A stretch of DNA of 64,000 nucleotides from Psychrobacter sp. 72-O-c (GCF_904846605.1 NZ_CAJHBI010000003.1:78902-142901), one strand, 5' to 3'. Shown: positions 37,658 through 47,332, numbered from the stretch's first letter. Numbers and translations: made by a program. Notes: generated by a model from the sequence alone, not told the origin.

Positions 37658-40600
37658 TTATCCCTCAGCACCCAGCTTAGTATCAAGCATTAGTCTAATG
37701 AACTTCTTAAACTGATTAGGATTAGACAATAAGTGCATGGTCATGCCTTCATACGCCTCTTGGCTTTCAAACAGCGCATTCATAGCAGCATCGGGATAGC
37801 CGCCTAACATGATTTGATCAGGACTGTTCTTATTATTAGCGAACTGCTTTACGACTATCTCGTTTTCAGTCACCTTATCCCAAATGGTATTTTGAAAGTT
37901 AACCATATCATTTTCGGTGAAGTCCTCGCCTGCAAACACCTCATTTAACCGTTCAATAATCTGCGATAAAAATGCTTCTTTTTGATCCTTTGGTTTCCCT
38001 GTGCCACCACCGCCGCCAGCATCCAGTTGATATTCATTTTTACTTTCTTCTAGCTTTAAGTGTTGCTGATGCAGAATTGAGACGCGGTAATGACTCATAA
38101 CGATGTTACTTAGATCAACATCATCATCATCATCAAAGCTTTCACGCAGTAGCGGCTGTAGGTTACGCGCATATAGGCTAAGCTTCTCCAGTTCTTTATC
38201 GTCATAGTCAACAATTTGCGACATAAACTCATACTGACGTGTGAATGTACCTAAATCCTTTTTAAAGATTTCTAGCTCGTCTTGCTCAAGTTTAAAGCCT
38301 TTATAGTCGTTTTCAGCATTGGTCATCAGTACCACATCGCCAGTTTCTTTGGTGCGTTCAAGCATCTCCTTGGCATATTGTGCTTGCTCACGTGCCAGCT
38401 TATAGCGCTTCTGCCAACGATCGACCGCTGGCTTGCAGATATTGCTAATGGCGGCATTGGACTTGTGCTTACTATAAAAAGCCGCAACGAACTGCTCAAC
38501 TTCGTTCTTAGTGAAGATATCACTGTTATCGAGCTTATTATAAAGGTCAAACACCTGATCGGGATCGGACACATCTGCTAAGGCTGCGGTTTCGTAATAT
38601 GGCTGGAAGGCTGCCAAAATATCTTCAGGGTCATTGAAGAAGTCGAGCACAAATGTGCCACTCTCCGCCTTACCTTTATAGGTACGGTTAAGTCTTGATA
38701 ACGTCTGTACGCAGTCCACACCCGTCAATTTCTTATCAACGTACATGGCGCACAGCTTTGGCTGATCAAAGCCCGTCTGGAACTTATTAGCTACTAGCAT
38801 CACTTGATAGTCGTCACTATCAAAAGCTTTACGTAGATCGCGACCTTTTAGCCCAATATTCATATTAAACTCAGTGAACTTATGATCGATTAACGCGCCG
38901 CTATCAGGGTCATTGTCATTAAAGCTAACTTCACCTGAGAATGCCACCATCGCACTGATGCCTCGATAGCAGTGCTCGGCAATATAATTATCAAAAGCTA
39001 ACTTATACCGCACGGCTTCTTTACGTGAACCCGTCACCACCATGGCTTTAGCTTGTCCGCCGAGTAAGCCTTTGATGTTATCGTGAAAGTGCTCAATGAT
39101 GATTTTGACCTTTTGCGCGATATTATGCTCATGTAGGCGTACCCAGTTATTAAGCTTAATCTTGGCGCGGCGGGCATCGACTTCGTCATCGGCAGCGGCA
39201 AGTTTTTGCTTGAGCTGATAAACCACTTTATAATTGGTGTAGTTTTTTAAGACATCTAAGATAAAGCCCTCTTCAATCGCTTGGCGCATTGAATAGACAT
39301 GGTAAGCGGCTGGCAAGTTATCTTTCGATGCTGGCAAGTCAGAATTAGGCAAACGTCCAAACAGTTCAATAGTTTTTGGCTTAGGCGTGGCAGTAAAGGC
39401 ATAGTAGCTTAGATTTTCGCTGCTACGGCGCGCGGCAAGCGTGGCATCTAATATAGCATCAAGGCTATCTTCACTAGATAACGGCACGTCATTATCAATA
39501 CCATTGCTTTGATTACTCTCTATATCGCCAGAGATTAGTACTTCTTTGAGTTGGCGTGCGGTAGAGCCTGTTTGCGATGAATGTGCTTCATCAGCGATGA
39601 TGGCATAACGACGCGATTTTAGAACACTAGAGTCTTCAATGGCTTTTAATACAAACGGAAAGGTTTGAATGGTCACGATAATGATTGGTTGCGCGTTCAC
39701 TAATGCTTTGGCAAGCTGCTCAGACTTAGAGCCGTCGCCCTCTTTTTTATTAATCTTACCAACTACCCCATCGGCATGCTCAAACTGATAGATGGTATCT
39801 TGGAGCTGGTCATCAAGCACGGTACGGTCGGTAATCACAATCACGGAATGGAATTGCTTATCGCCGTCGCTATTGTATAAAGTCGATAGCTGATGCGCTG
39901 TCCATGCGATAGAGTTGGACTTACCTGAACCTGCACTATGCTGAATCAAATACTTATGACCTGCGCCCTCAACAACAGCAGCATTTACTAATTTAGTCAC
40001 CACATCCCATTGATGATAACGTGGGAACATCATGGTTTCTTTCTTAGACTTGCACCCGATAACGTCCTCTTCTTCTTCGATCTGCAAGTGCATAAAATGC
40101 CCAAGGATCGAGAGCAAGTTCTCCGGCGTTAATACCTCATTCCATAGGTAATCAGTGGCATAGCGGCTGCTATCGGTAGGCGTATCATTACCCGCGCCGC
40201 CTTCCTTTGTGCCTTTGTTAAAGGGTAAGAAGTAGGTGCTATTACCTGCCAGCCTAGTGGTCATATAGACCTCATACTGACTGACAGCAAAGTGTACCAG
40301 TGCGCCACGCTTAAACGTCAGCAGCGGCTCAAGTTTCTTGGTATCCGGGTCTTTTGGCAGGCGTGTACGCTTATATTGAGTAATAGCATTTTGTACCGAT
40401 TGCTTAAACTCAGACTTTAGCTCCATGGTGACTACGGGCAGCCCATTGACGAATAGCACCACATCAATACGGTTACGTTTAGCGACCATGCCATTACTGT
40501 CTTCGCCATCTTTAAGACTAACGTGAGGGCTATACACCACTTCAGGGACGACACGGCAGATATTAGCCTCGTAGCGTGCCATGATCTCAAGGTTGAGGTT

Positions 40601-40960
40601 ATGCTCAGGCTTAAACTGGCATAATGAGAAGCGCGCGTTACGAATCTTTAAACCGTGACGTAAGACGCCAAGCGTGCCATAGGTGCGTGAGGCTTTATCG
40701 GTTGAGTTCTCATCGGCCTTATTAAGCTGCTTAACGAGTGCGGTGATAAAGTGGCGCTCAGAGTCGATAGGAAAGGTTCTGCAAAACTTCTCCCACTCTT
40801 GCGGCTGGGTGGTTTGCACAAAATCCAGCACATCTTGCTCATATAGCGCGGTCTCCGCTTGGTAGCTTGATGATTGACCTAACTGCCAGCCGTGCGCTTG
40901 CATCTGGCTGACGATATCAGCTTGAAAGACATATTCGTAAGTGGTGTCGGTCATAGTCAT
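37658..40960 (-). CDS. hsdR: Type I restriction enzyme R subunit HsdR
   Basis: Translocase/nuclease subunit of 1100 aa of a type I restriction-modification system, cutting unmodified foreign DNA. The N-terminal nuclease core shows IDVVLFVNGLPVVTMELKSE near residue 170, a PD-(D/E)xK-type D...ELK. Motor motifs: Walker A IQHSAGSGKSNSIAW near 345, DEAHSSQTG box near 460, FTATPKPKTIELFG, and QTGFDQPKLCAMYVDK / QTLSRLNRTYKGK towards the middle. A Gly-rich linker (DAGGGGGTGKPKDQ) precedes the C-terminal HsdM/S-contacting part. Same direction as hsdM-hsdS but separated from hsdS by 1150 bases that hold an opposite-strand cassette, so it probably has its own promoter. Confidence 0.95.
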   Translation of the reverse strand: MTMTDTTYEYVFQADIVSQMQAHGWQLGQSSSYQAETALYEQDVLDFVQTTQPQEWEKFCRTFPIDSERHFITALVKQLNKADENSTDKASRTYGTLGVLRHGLKIRNARFSLCQFKPEHNLNLEIMARYEANICRVVPEVVYSPHVSLKDGEDSNGMVAKRNRIDVVLFVNGLPVVTMELKSEFKQSVQNAITQYKRTRLPKDPDTKKLEPLLTFKRGALVHFAVSQYEVYMTTRLAGNSTYFLPFNKGTKEGGAGNDTPTDSSRYATDYLWNEVLTPENLLSILGHFMHLQIEEEEDVIGCKSKKETMMFPRYHQWDVVTKLVNAAVVEGAGHKYLIQHSAGSGKSNSIAWTAHQLSTLYNSDGDKQFHSVIVITDRTVLDDQLQDTIYQFEHADGVVGKINKKEGDGSKSEQLAKALVNAQPIIIVTIQTFPFVLKAIEDSSVLKSRRYAIIADEAHSSQTGSTARQLKEVLISGDIESNQSNGIDNDVPLSSEDSLDAILDATLAARRSSENLSYYAFTATPKPKTIELFGRLPNSDLPASKDNLPAAYHVYSMRQAIEEGFILDVLKNYTNYKVVYQLKQKLAAADDEVDARRAKIKLNNWVRLHEHNIAQKVKIIIEHFHDNIKGLLGGQAKAMVVTGSRKEAVRYKLAFDNYIAEHCYRGISAMVAFSGEVSFNDNDPDSGALIDHKFTEFNMNIGLKGRDLRKAFDSDDYQVMLVANKFQTGFDQPKLCAMYVDKKLTGVDCVQTLSRLNRTYKGKAESGTFVLDFFNDPEDILAAFQPYYETAALADVSDPDQVFDLYNKLDNSDIFTKNEVEQFVAAFYSKHKSNAAISNICKPAVDRWQKRYKLAREQAQYAKEMLERTKETGDVVLMTNAENDYKGFKLEQDELEIFKKDLGTFTRQYEFMSQIVDYDDKELEKLSLYARNLQPLLRESFDDDDDVDLSNIVMSHYRVSILHQQHLKLEESKNEYQLDAGGGGGTGKPKDQKEAFLSQIIERLNEVFAGEDFTENDMVNFQNTIWDKVTENEIVVKQFANNKNSPDQIMLGGYPDAAMNALFESQEAYEGMTMHLLSNPNQFKKFIRLMLDTKLGAEG

Positions 40961-41274
40961 TTACTTAATTACTTAATGGTTTTAATAAACTTTATATGAA
41001 ATAAGATAAAAAAGTTACAACCACCAGTATTGTGTTGGATTCTTCTATCGGCTTACATAAATGATAAAGCGCTAATGACAGTCTGGCGCCCCTACGGAAA
41101 GATAGCACCCTTTGATAGATGTTCGCAAACTTTGGCTTTAAATAGCATATCTCCTACTAGTACATGTTAATTATCAAAATTTGGCGTAGAATATTCGCAA
41201 TAAACATTAATAATATTTATGATGTAAGAACAATTCTATTACTTTAGCTTTTGTTAGTTAATCGGAGAATACAA
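40961..41274. other. Intergenic region between hsdR and the small-gene cassette
   Basis: Divergent promoters for hsdR and the gene at 41275. Strongly AT-rich to the right of 41150. No repeat or RNA recognised. Confidence 0.5.
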
Positions 41275-41511
41275 ATGAATAAAAAAAATATTGAAATAAA
41301 AATTTTAAAAAAAGGGGATGAAGTTTCAGGTGTTTTTAACTATATGGATGGTATGGCAATATCTGTGAAAAGAAAAAAAGGTCATGTTGATATTATACTG
41401 CTCAATCAATCAGATGAAGGCTTGCCACAAATTACATCTACTTGGACAATAAGTGAAGGTGATAATGAAGTGGTAGTTAGTAAGGGTGATTTGAAGATCT
41501 CTACATTCTGA
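41275..41511 (+). CDS. Small basic hypothetical protein, first gene of the hsd-embedded cassette
   Basis: Protein of 78 aa from the ATG at 41275, with CGGAG eight bases upstream; an ATG at 41251 lacks such a site. Lys/Asn-rich start (MNKKNIEIKILKKGDEVSG), then alternating hydrophobic text suggesting a small beta-barrel (VFNYMDGMAISVKRKKGHVDIILL, TSTWTISEGDNEVVVSKGDLKIS). Very AT-rich compared with the hsd genes. The next gene starts 9 bases after its stop. No family recognised. Confidence 0.6.
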   Translation: MNKKNIEIKILKKGDEVSGVFNYMDGMAISVKRKKGHVDIILLNQSDEGLPQITSTWTISEGDNEVVVSKGDLKISTF

Positions 41512-41520
41512 GGTAGTGAA

Positions 41521-41796
41521 ATGAAATGTAGTAATTGTGGTCAAGAAGGACATAACCGTCGCACATGTCAAGCCTCATCATTAGAGAGCACTGTACCTAG
41601 GGACAGAGCCCTTATTTTAAGGCTCGATAATATGACAGAAGATGAACAAAATAGAATGCACTCAGAAATAGTAAAACTAAAGAAAAAAGAAACTTCTGAC
41701 AGTGTTATTGCTACATTAGTAGAGGGTAAAAGCAGTGAACTTCCAAGTAAGGTAAAAGCTCTACATTCTTTAATAGAAGACCAATATGATGAGTAA
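41521..41796 (+). CDS. CCHC zinc-knuckle protein
   Basis: Protein of 91 aa with a perfect retroviral-type zinc knuckle at residues 3-16: Cys-x2-Cys-x4-His-x4-Cys (CSNCGQEGHNRRTC). Such knuckles bind single-stranded nucleic acid and are common in eukaryotes but rare in bacteria. The rest is helical and charged (NMTEDEQNRMHSEIVKLKKKE ... VKALHSLIEDQYDE). AGGTAG precedes the ATG. Its last codons overlap the HNH gene by 11 bases, so the two are translationally coupled and probably work on the same nucleic acid. Named only by motif. Confidence 0.75.
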   Translation: MKCSNCGQEGHNRRTCQASSLESTVPRDRALILRLDNMTEDEQNRMHSEIVKLKKKETSDSVIATLVEGKSSELPSKVKALHSLIEDQYDE

Positions 41797-42022
41797 AAGT
41801 CGACCTTACTCACACATTAAGCAGCAACGTGAAATAAAGAGATTACAAAATCACCTTTGTACCGTCTGTTGGAACACTGAAAAAAAAGAAGCTAGAGGAC
41901 ATCATCTTATACCTTATTCTGAAGATGGTAGCGCTAATATTATTAACTTTGTCACACTATGTGACGACTGCCATAAGAAATATCATAATGGGAAATTAAA
42001 AATTGATATATATAGGTTTTGA
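41786..42022 (+). CDS. Small HNH-type zinc/nuclease-like protein
   Basis: Protein of 78 aa whose body is an HNH (treble-clef) fold: CTVCWNTEKKEARGHHLIPYSEDGS, then INFVTLCDDCHKKYHNG. Seen are the two Cys-x2-Cys pairs (residues about 28-31 and 61-64), the catalytic-type His-His (about 41-42), an Asn in SANIINF and the terminal HKKYH. The basic N-terminus (KSRPYSHIKQQREIKRLQ) could contact DNA. Third gene of the cassette; the cassette lies inside the type I restriction locus on the opposite strand. Likely a metal-dependent endonuclease or nickase; target unknown. Confidence 0.8.
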   Translation: MMSKSRPYSHIKQQREIKRLQNHLCTVCWNTEKKEARGHHLIPYSEDGSANIINFVTLCDDCHKKYHNGKLKIDIYRF

Positions 42023-42110
42023 TTTTCACAACAACTATTTAAGATATAGAATGTACATTAACTACCAAAATTTAAATTTAACTATATCTTAAAAATATAA
42101 AAACTAAGCC

Positions 42111-43496
42111 TTATAAAGCTACCAGAACAGGCGCAACCCAGCCTCGAACATCAATCTTGCCCGTAACGGCGGCAGAGATTAAAGCAGTGCGGCGTTCTTG
42201 CATGAGTTGAATGGCTTTTTCTGCATTATCGACTAAGTCATTAAACTTACTTTTCATTTCTTCAATGTGTTCAACAATTTCTTTTTGCTCAACTATAGGT
42301 GGTAAGGCAAACTGGAAATTATTAATAAAATCTGATGGCACTCTTCTTAATCCACCTGCGCCTGTCATTGCACCTGCACCAAGCTGCATAAATACACTTT
42401 CTTGCAAGCGGTAGAGCAAGAATCGATTTAATCCTTCTGCCTCAGTGCGTATTACATATATTTCTGAAGAACCAAAGCCTATGCCATTAACTAAATTGGT
42501 AGCAATTGCCATATTTTGGTTTTCAAAACATGGGGTTACTTTAGCAATTAGCACATCGCCATCTTTAAAATATGTATAACCTTGATACACGTCTTTAATT
42601 TTTCTTGTCTCATCAAGTATAAGAGTATCAAGCTTTAGTTTTTCCATCGGGATAAAACTACAGCTTTTTTCTAAGCTTGATAAAACTTCCGCTTTGCTGG
42701 GTGTTAGCTCAGCGATATACTTTATTTTTGAAACCTCCCAATGCTCCGGCACTTCCCCCAACCACTCCACCCCAGAATCTTTCATCGGTGCGTCAGGATT
42801 TAAGCCTTTGGTCACCGCATGACTGATAACGGCTTGGCGCTTTTCTTTTAATAGTTTGATTAAGACTTTTTGTTTTTCGATTAAGGTATCGATTTGGGCG
42901 GTTTCGTGGTCAAGGAAGTTGGCGATTTGGGTTTGTTCTTGAAAGAGAGGAAGAGAAAAAGTAAAACTCAGCATATCCGAGACGTTTAAACTAGCTTGGT
43001 TTGCCGTGCCATGAGCATTTAAGTCCAGATGGTCTCTATAGACATTAGTTTGTATCAAATAAAATAAGAATAAGTTCTCTAAAGTATTTTTCCTAGGCGA
43101 AAAAACTACAGTATTTTGATTTAAAAGACTGTTATTAAGCATTGCTGGTAGCATGCCAATCTGACCAACAGCGCTATTTTTAACATCTGGCGTACTTCCT
43201 ACAGTACTTATTACTATATCTTCTGCTTTTAATACCGCTTTAGGATAAATTTCAGAAAAATAGGTTGGTAGAAACACATCGGATTGTTGAATAGTCTTAT
43301 CTTTTATATCACTTGCTTTTACTACTCTTACGCCTGTATCAGTAAAATCGGCTGATTTAAAAGCAACTCCTTTCCTAGTATCTATATAGAGCTTAAGCGG
43401 TGAAACAGTCCAATGGCTAGGTACTTTTCCCAACCACTCAACGCCAGAATCTTTATATTCTGCATACTGCTGATATTTCGTCACTGATTCAGCCAT
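42111..43496 (-). CDS. hsdS: Type I restriction specificity subunit HsdS
   Basis: DNA-recognition subunit of 461 aa with two target-recognition halves. Each half opens with the same phrase: YKDSGVEWLGKVPSHW (near residue 13) and MKDSGVEWLGEVPEHW (near 238), and each ends in a conserved coiled-coil spacer (FLDHETAQIDTLIEKQKVLIKLLKEKR and IEEMKSKFNDLVDNAEKAIQLMQERRTALIS). The variable parts between them set the two halves of a bipartite site. The two opening phrases are similar at the DNA level, so recombination between halves could change specificity. It overlaps hsdM by one base (TAATG), so the two are translationally coupled. Confidence 0.95.
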   Translation of the reverse strand: MAESVTKYQQYAEYKDSGVEWLGKVPSHWTVSPLKLYIDTRKGVAFKSADFTDTGVRVVKASDIKDKTIQQSDVFLPTYFSEIYPKAVLKAEDIVISTVGSTPDVKNSAVGQIGMLPAMLNNSLLNQNTVVFSPRKNTLENLFLFYLIQTNVYRDHLDLNAHGTANQASLNVSDMLSFTFSLPLFQEQTQIANFLDHETAQIDTLIEKQKVLIKLLKEKRQAVISHAVTKGLNPDAPMKDSGVEWLGEVPEHWEVSKIKYIAELTPSKAEVLSSLEKSCSFIPMEKLKLDTLILDETRKIKDVYQGYTYFKDGDVLIAKVTPCFENQNMAIATNLVNGIGFGSSEIYVIRTEAEGLNRFLLYRLQESVFMQLGAGAMTGAGGLRRVPSDFINNFQFALPPIVEQKEIVEHIEEMKSKFNDLVDNAEKAIQLMQERRTALISAAVTGKIDVRGWVAPVLVAL

Positions 43497-45871
43497 TACG
43501 AATGCACCTCACCCAATAACTGCATAATCTCCATACTAACCGCATCCAAGTCCGCATCGATATCGGCAAGCGCGCGCGGTGGCTCATAGACATAGAAGTG
43601 ACGGTTAAACGGTATCTCATAACCCACAATGCCGATCTCTTCATCGATAGCGTCAGTCTTATCGGCATTTATCCACGCATCAGGCACATGTGGCTGCACC
43701 TCACGGGCGAAGTAAGCTTCAATTAACTCAGTGGTCGTTACATCAGGATTGAGCGGCACGTTTTCATAATCACGTAGATCGCTGTCTGTCTGGAATTCTA
43801 CTATTTTAGTGTTGCTAGCTGGATTGGTATATTCAAACGCACCATAGAGCGGATTGGCAACCTTGACCGCTTTTTTGATGACGGGTTCAGCTTCAGGGTT
43901 TTTCCACGTGATCGCATCTAGCAGCTGCTTTTTCTCTTTCGTATCTAAGCTGACATCAGTATCTTTTAACGCTTGTTTGAGTACCTTATCAAACTCATTA
44001 AAGTCATCGTACTGGCTATCGCCAATGGCGGCTTGCAACGACTTGGCTTTATTCATTAGCTCAAGCTGATCCTGCCATAGCTTGGCATCGAGTACATCTT
44101 TGATTTGGCGTTCTTTAAGCTCGCTAAAGTCTGCTTTAATGATGGCGCGCGCATCGACCGTGACCGCTGACAAGTCGCCGTAATTATTATTGTCATTATC
44201 AGTAGTCCAGCTACTACCAAAAGCTTCATATAGCGCTGGCATGACCATATCAAATGGTTTGGGCGCATAGCGTAAGCTGTCGATGGCACTGTTAGATAAC
44301 TGCGCGGATAAACGTAACGGACGCTCAATCGTTAGGCGGCGATAGCCAAACTCATGGGTGTCAAATATCTTACTGGCAAAAGTCTTAGCAGGTTCCGCTT
44401 TAGGGTTTGCCGATTGACGACCACGGTTAGATTTAACCTCTTCTGGCTTATCCAGTACTCGTGCGTCGACCACCTCAAAGTCACCAAAGCTGCGGATAAT
44501 GGTCTTGGCATCCTCATCACTCATCTCATTACGCTTAGAGCCAAGTGACTTACGCATCTTGCTATATAGATTACTACCATCAATCAGCTGCACTTTACCG
44601 CGACGCTCGGATGTTTTCTTATTACTTAATATCCAGACATAAGTAGCGATACCAGTGTTATAGAACATATCGTTCGGTAAGGCGATGATAGCTTCAAGCA
44701 AGTCCGCTTCAAGGATATAACGGCGAATCTCACTTTCGCCACTACCTGCGCCGCCTGTGAATAGCGGAGAGCCATTTAAGATAATACCGATACGGCTACC
44801 GTTGTTTTGGTCTTTAGCATTACTGTCTTGATTGTCATCTTGGCTGCTACTGGTGATAGAACGCATCTTACTCAGTAAGTGCATCAGGAATAGCAACGAG
44901 CCATCTGATACACGCGGCAAGCCAGCACCAAAGCGGCCATCAAAGCCTTTTTGCTGGTGTTCATCATTAATCTCACCTGATATCTTTTTCCAATCTACCC
45001 CAAACGGCGGATTAGACAGCATGTAGTTAAACTTCTCAGCGACCAGCTGATCACTAGACAAGGTGTTACCCAGCTTAATGTTATCCACCTCTTGCCCTTT
45101 GATCAGCATGTCGGCTTTACAGATAGCGTAAGACTCAGGGTTTAGCTCTTGACCATAGGTACGCATTACAGCATCAGGGTTTAGCTCAAGCACATACTCC
45201 ATACCAGAAGATAAGAAGCCGCCCGTCCCTGCTGTGGGGTCATATATGGTGCGAATAATGCCGTCTTTGGTCAATGCGTCGTCATCTTCCATAAATACTA
45301 AAGAAGTGGTCAGGCGCACGATATCACGTGGGGTAAAGTGCTCCCCAGCGGTTTCGTTCGAGCTTTCAGCAAAGCGGCGGATCAGCTCTTCGAACACAAA
45401 GCCCATTTCATGATTAGAAATATTTTCAGGGCTAAGATCAGTATTGGCGAATTTTTGTACCACTTTATAAAGCAAGTTGGCATCAGCCAGTTGCCCGACG
45501 AACTCTTCAAACTTAAAATGCTCGAATATTTCACGTGCGTCTTTAGAGAAGGATTGAATATAAGTGTTCAAGTTGTCTTTAATATCGCTTTGACCCATCT
45601 TACTCAGGTCCATAGGCGAGATATTATAGAACGCATGCTTGCTGGCACGAATAATGAACTTCTCTTGTGCTTCCTCAGACAAACCCATTTCAGCAATACG
45701 CTGGCTCTCTGCAACGACGTTTACTTTGGTCTCTTCTAATACGCACTCTAAGCGGCGCAACAGCGTAAATGGCAGGATGATACGACCGTATTGAGATTGC
45801 TTAAAGTCACCGCGTAATAGATCAGCGACAGACCAGATGAAAGCCGCTGTTTGAGAGAAATTTTTGGTCAT
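43496..45871 (-). CDS. hsdM: Type I modification methyltransferase HsdM
   Basis: N6-adenine DNA methyltransferase subunit of 791 aa. N-terminal HsdM_N helical region, then AdoMet-binding motif [18 protein letters not shown] near residue 210 and catalytic motif [11 protein letters not shown] near 290. Central [12 protein letters not shown] (near 180) is a family signature. The protein is longer than the usual about 500-530 aa because of a C-terminal extension (residues about 540-790) that includes a [30 protein letters not shown] end. First gene of hsdM-hsdS. Works with HsdS to protect host sites. Confidence 0.95.
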   Translation of the reverse strand: MTKNFSQTAAFIWSVADLLRGDFKQSQYGRIILPFTLLRRLECVLEETKVNVVAESQRIAEMGLSEEAQEKFIIRASKHAFYNISPMDLSKMGQSDIKDNLNTYIQSFSKDAREIFEHFKFEEFVGQLADANLLYKVVQKFANTDLSPENISNHEMGFVFEELIRRFAESSNETAGEHFTPRDIVRLTTSLVFMEDDDALTKDGIIRTIYDPTAGTGGFLSSGMEYVLELNPDAVMRTYGQELNPESYAICKADMLIKGQEVDNIKLGNTLSSDQLVAEKFNYMLSNPPFGVDWKKISGEINDEHQQKGFDGRFGAGLPRVSDGSLLFLMHLLSKMRSITSSSQDDNQDSNAKDQNNGSRIGIILNGSPLFTGGAGSGESEIRRYILEADLLEAIIALPNDMFYNTGIATYVWILSNKKTSERRGKVQLIDGSNLYSKMRKSLGSKRNEMSDEDAKTIIRSFGDFEVVDARVLDKPEEVKSNRGRQSANPKAEPAKTFASKIFDTHEFGYRRLTIERPLRLSAQLSNSAIDSLRYAPKPFDMVMPALYEAFGSSWTTDNDNNNYGDLSAVTVDARAIIKADFSELKERQIKDVLDAKLWQDQLELMNKAKSLQAAIGDSQYDDFNEFDKVLKQALKDTDVSLDTKEKKQLLDAITWKNPEAEPVIKKAVKVANPLYGAFEYTNPASNTKIVEFQTDSDLRDYENVPLNPDVTTTELIEAYFAREVQPHVPDAWINADKTDAIDEEIGIVGYEIPFNRHFYVYEPPRALADIDADLDAVSMEIMQLLGEVHS

Positions 45872-46174
45872 TAGTTCGTCTTATTATTTGTTGAACAAGG
45901 ATAAATGCTTGGGATTACGGTATAAGTTTGGATTTTTGAGAATACATACAGTAATGAAGAGTGCCGACTTGTGACGGCTATTGTATGATAGTAAGGGTTA
46001 CCAATGCTAGGACGCAAATCTAATTGATAGGTTTGTTAGATATAAGATGTTTTCTTAACTACTAAAAGAAATCAAGAATAGTGCGTGATCAAAGAATCTT
46101 AGGATCGTAAAGTCCACTCGCAACGCCTTCGCACTGAGTTTTTTATACTACTCAAAATAGTAAAAGGCAAAAAT
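45872..46174. other. Upstream region of hsdM and of the right lipoprotein gene
   Basis: About 300 bases with divergent promoters. Nothing distinct beyond a pyrimidine-rich GAGTTTTTTATACT before the lipoprotein gene. Confidence 0.5.
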
Positions 46175-46555
46175 ATGAATAAGCTAGTTTTCTTAACCTT
46201 ACTATCACTGACAGCTTGCCAACCCATGCAAGAAATTGATGACGATTTTATAGAAGTAAGTCAGTCTCAATGGGCGGCAATGAACAATATTAACCCTTTC
46301 CCATTTACAGTTGAATATGGAGAAATTGCTTGTAGTAGCAATGAGGTTTATTTTTTTCCTAACGACACTGCTAACGATGAGTCGCTAAATGGTTGGCCAC
46401 TTAATAAGCTAGCTGAAACCAGACTAAAAGAAGCCAAATTCAAACCTACTGTAGCAAATACTATTAAGCCTAATGCTGATTTATCAGAAGCTATTAGAAT
46501 TGGTTTAGATCATTGTGAAAAGGTCAGATCACAAGTAGCTAGCTTTAACTTTTAG
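46175..46555 (+). CDS. Small DUF2511/YebY-like lipoprotein, right copy
   Basis: Protein of 126 aa, paralogue of the one at 36433. Lipobox LTAC (Cys-14) after MNKLVFLTLLSL; mature part reads FIEVSQSQWAAMNN, PFPFTVEYGEIACSSNEVYF, PLNKLAETRLKEAKFKPTV, NTIKPNADLSEAIRIGLDHC, with the same two conserved cysteines. Longest identical stretch with the left copy is ANTIKPNADLSE. AAAAGGC before the ATG serves as ribosome-binding site. Placed directly upstream (in map terms) of hsdM on the opposite strand; followed by repeat array B. Function unknown. Confidence 0.7.
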   Translation: MNKLVFLTLLSLTACQPMQEIDDDFIEVSQSQWAAMNNINPFPFTVEYGEIACSSNEVYFFPNDTANDESLNGWPLNKLAETRLKEAKFKPTVANTIKPNADLSEAIRIGLDHCEKVRSQVASFNF

Positions 46556-46945
46556 GTCATTATTGTAGCAAAACATGCTTTGGTAAATTAACACCATGTA
46601 AGGACTGAGCAAGAGCTTTTCAGTACCAGTATTTGACGGTGATATATGGAATCAAAATAGGTAGAATCCAGAAAAGCAGGAATCAAAACACCCTTTTTTT
46701 GTTTTGATTCCAAAATCAAAAACTATCTGTAAGCCAATGAGTATAACGTCTGCAACTGGAATCAAAAACAACCCTTGGAATCAAAAACGATGTAATTCAA
46801 TAATTTTACCTAATAACTACTTTTAGCGTAAAATAGGGCACGAAAAAAGTTTACAGATGTGTGCGCTTAAGTAATAATATCGTCAGCCACAGTATGAGCT
46901 GCTAATGATACAATCAAACAAATATATAAAGTAGAAGGTTAGAAC
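46556..46945. other. Non-coding region with repeat array B
   Basis: About 390 bases without a gene. Carries the GAGCTTTTCAGTACCAGTAT and GGTGATATATGGA blocks shared with 37146-37183, then the GGAATCA array, then an AT-rich promoter region for the LprI-like gene. Confidence 0.6.
46648..46783. repeat. Repeat array B: GGAATCA sites, direct and inverted
   Basis: GGAATCA at 46648, 46679, 46758 and 46777, inverted TGATTCC at 46705. Sites 46679 and 46705 form a perfect 10-bp hairpin GGAATCAAAA / TTTTGATTCC with CACCCTTTT in the loop. Same layout as array A but with T instead of A at the fifth position in every copy, and the complementary change in the inverted copy. Confidence 0.8.
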
Positions 46946-47332
46946 ATGCGATTGAATGCGATCTTGAGCAAGATAGGTATTGGGGTTAGTATGTTGGTAA
47001 GTTTATCCATTCCAGCATTAGCGGCTAACTATTGCGATAACGCTTACTATCAAGTCGATCTCAATGAATGCACCGCAATTCATTTGTCAGTCGAAGATCG
47101 CCAATTGAATAAGTCATATGGTAACTTACAGCCTTTATTGGATAGTAGTGAGAGAAATCAATTAAAATTGGCGCAACGGGCATGGATTAATTTTAGGGAT
47201 AAGGCTTGTGAGTTTTCTGCAAGAAATCTTAAGGGTGGCAGCGCTTATGTAATGGAGCATAACAGTTGTTTAACTAATTACACACACCAGCGCCGCGTAG
47301 AGCTTGACGAAGAGATCGAGCGTATTCAGTAA
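46946..47332 (+). CDS. LprI-like (DUF1311) periplasmic protein
   Basis: Exported protein of 128 aa with a Sec signal (SKIGIGVSMLVSLSIPALAA, cleavage near residue 27). The mature part matches the lysozyme-inhibitor LprI/DUF1311 outline: CDNAYYQVDLNECTAIHLSVED (paired Cys), a helix RQLNKSYGNLQPLL, AQRAWINFRDKACEF and SCLTNYTHQRRVELDEEI. Four cysteines could make two disulfides. GAAGG lies eight bases before the ATG. Last gene of the island; family members can block lysozyme-type muramidases, which would suit a cell-envelope role alongside the exported Sel1 proteins. Confidence 0.83.
   Translation: MRLNAILSKIGIGVSMLVSLSIPALAANYCDNAYYQVDLNECTAIHLSVEDRQLNKSYGNLQPLLDSSERNQLKLAQRAWINFRDKACEFSARNLKGGSAYVMEHNSCLTNYTHQRRVELDEEIERIQ

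Noticed and set aside
45338..45739. 133-codon plus-strand frame
   Set aside because: Shadow of hsdM.
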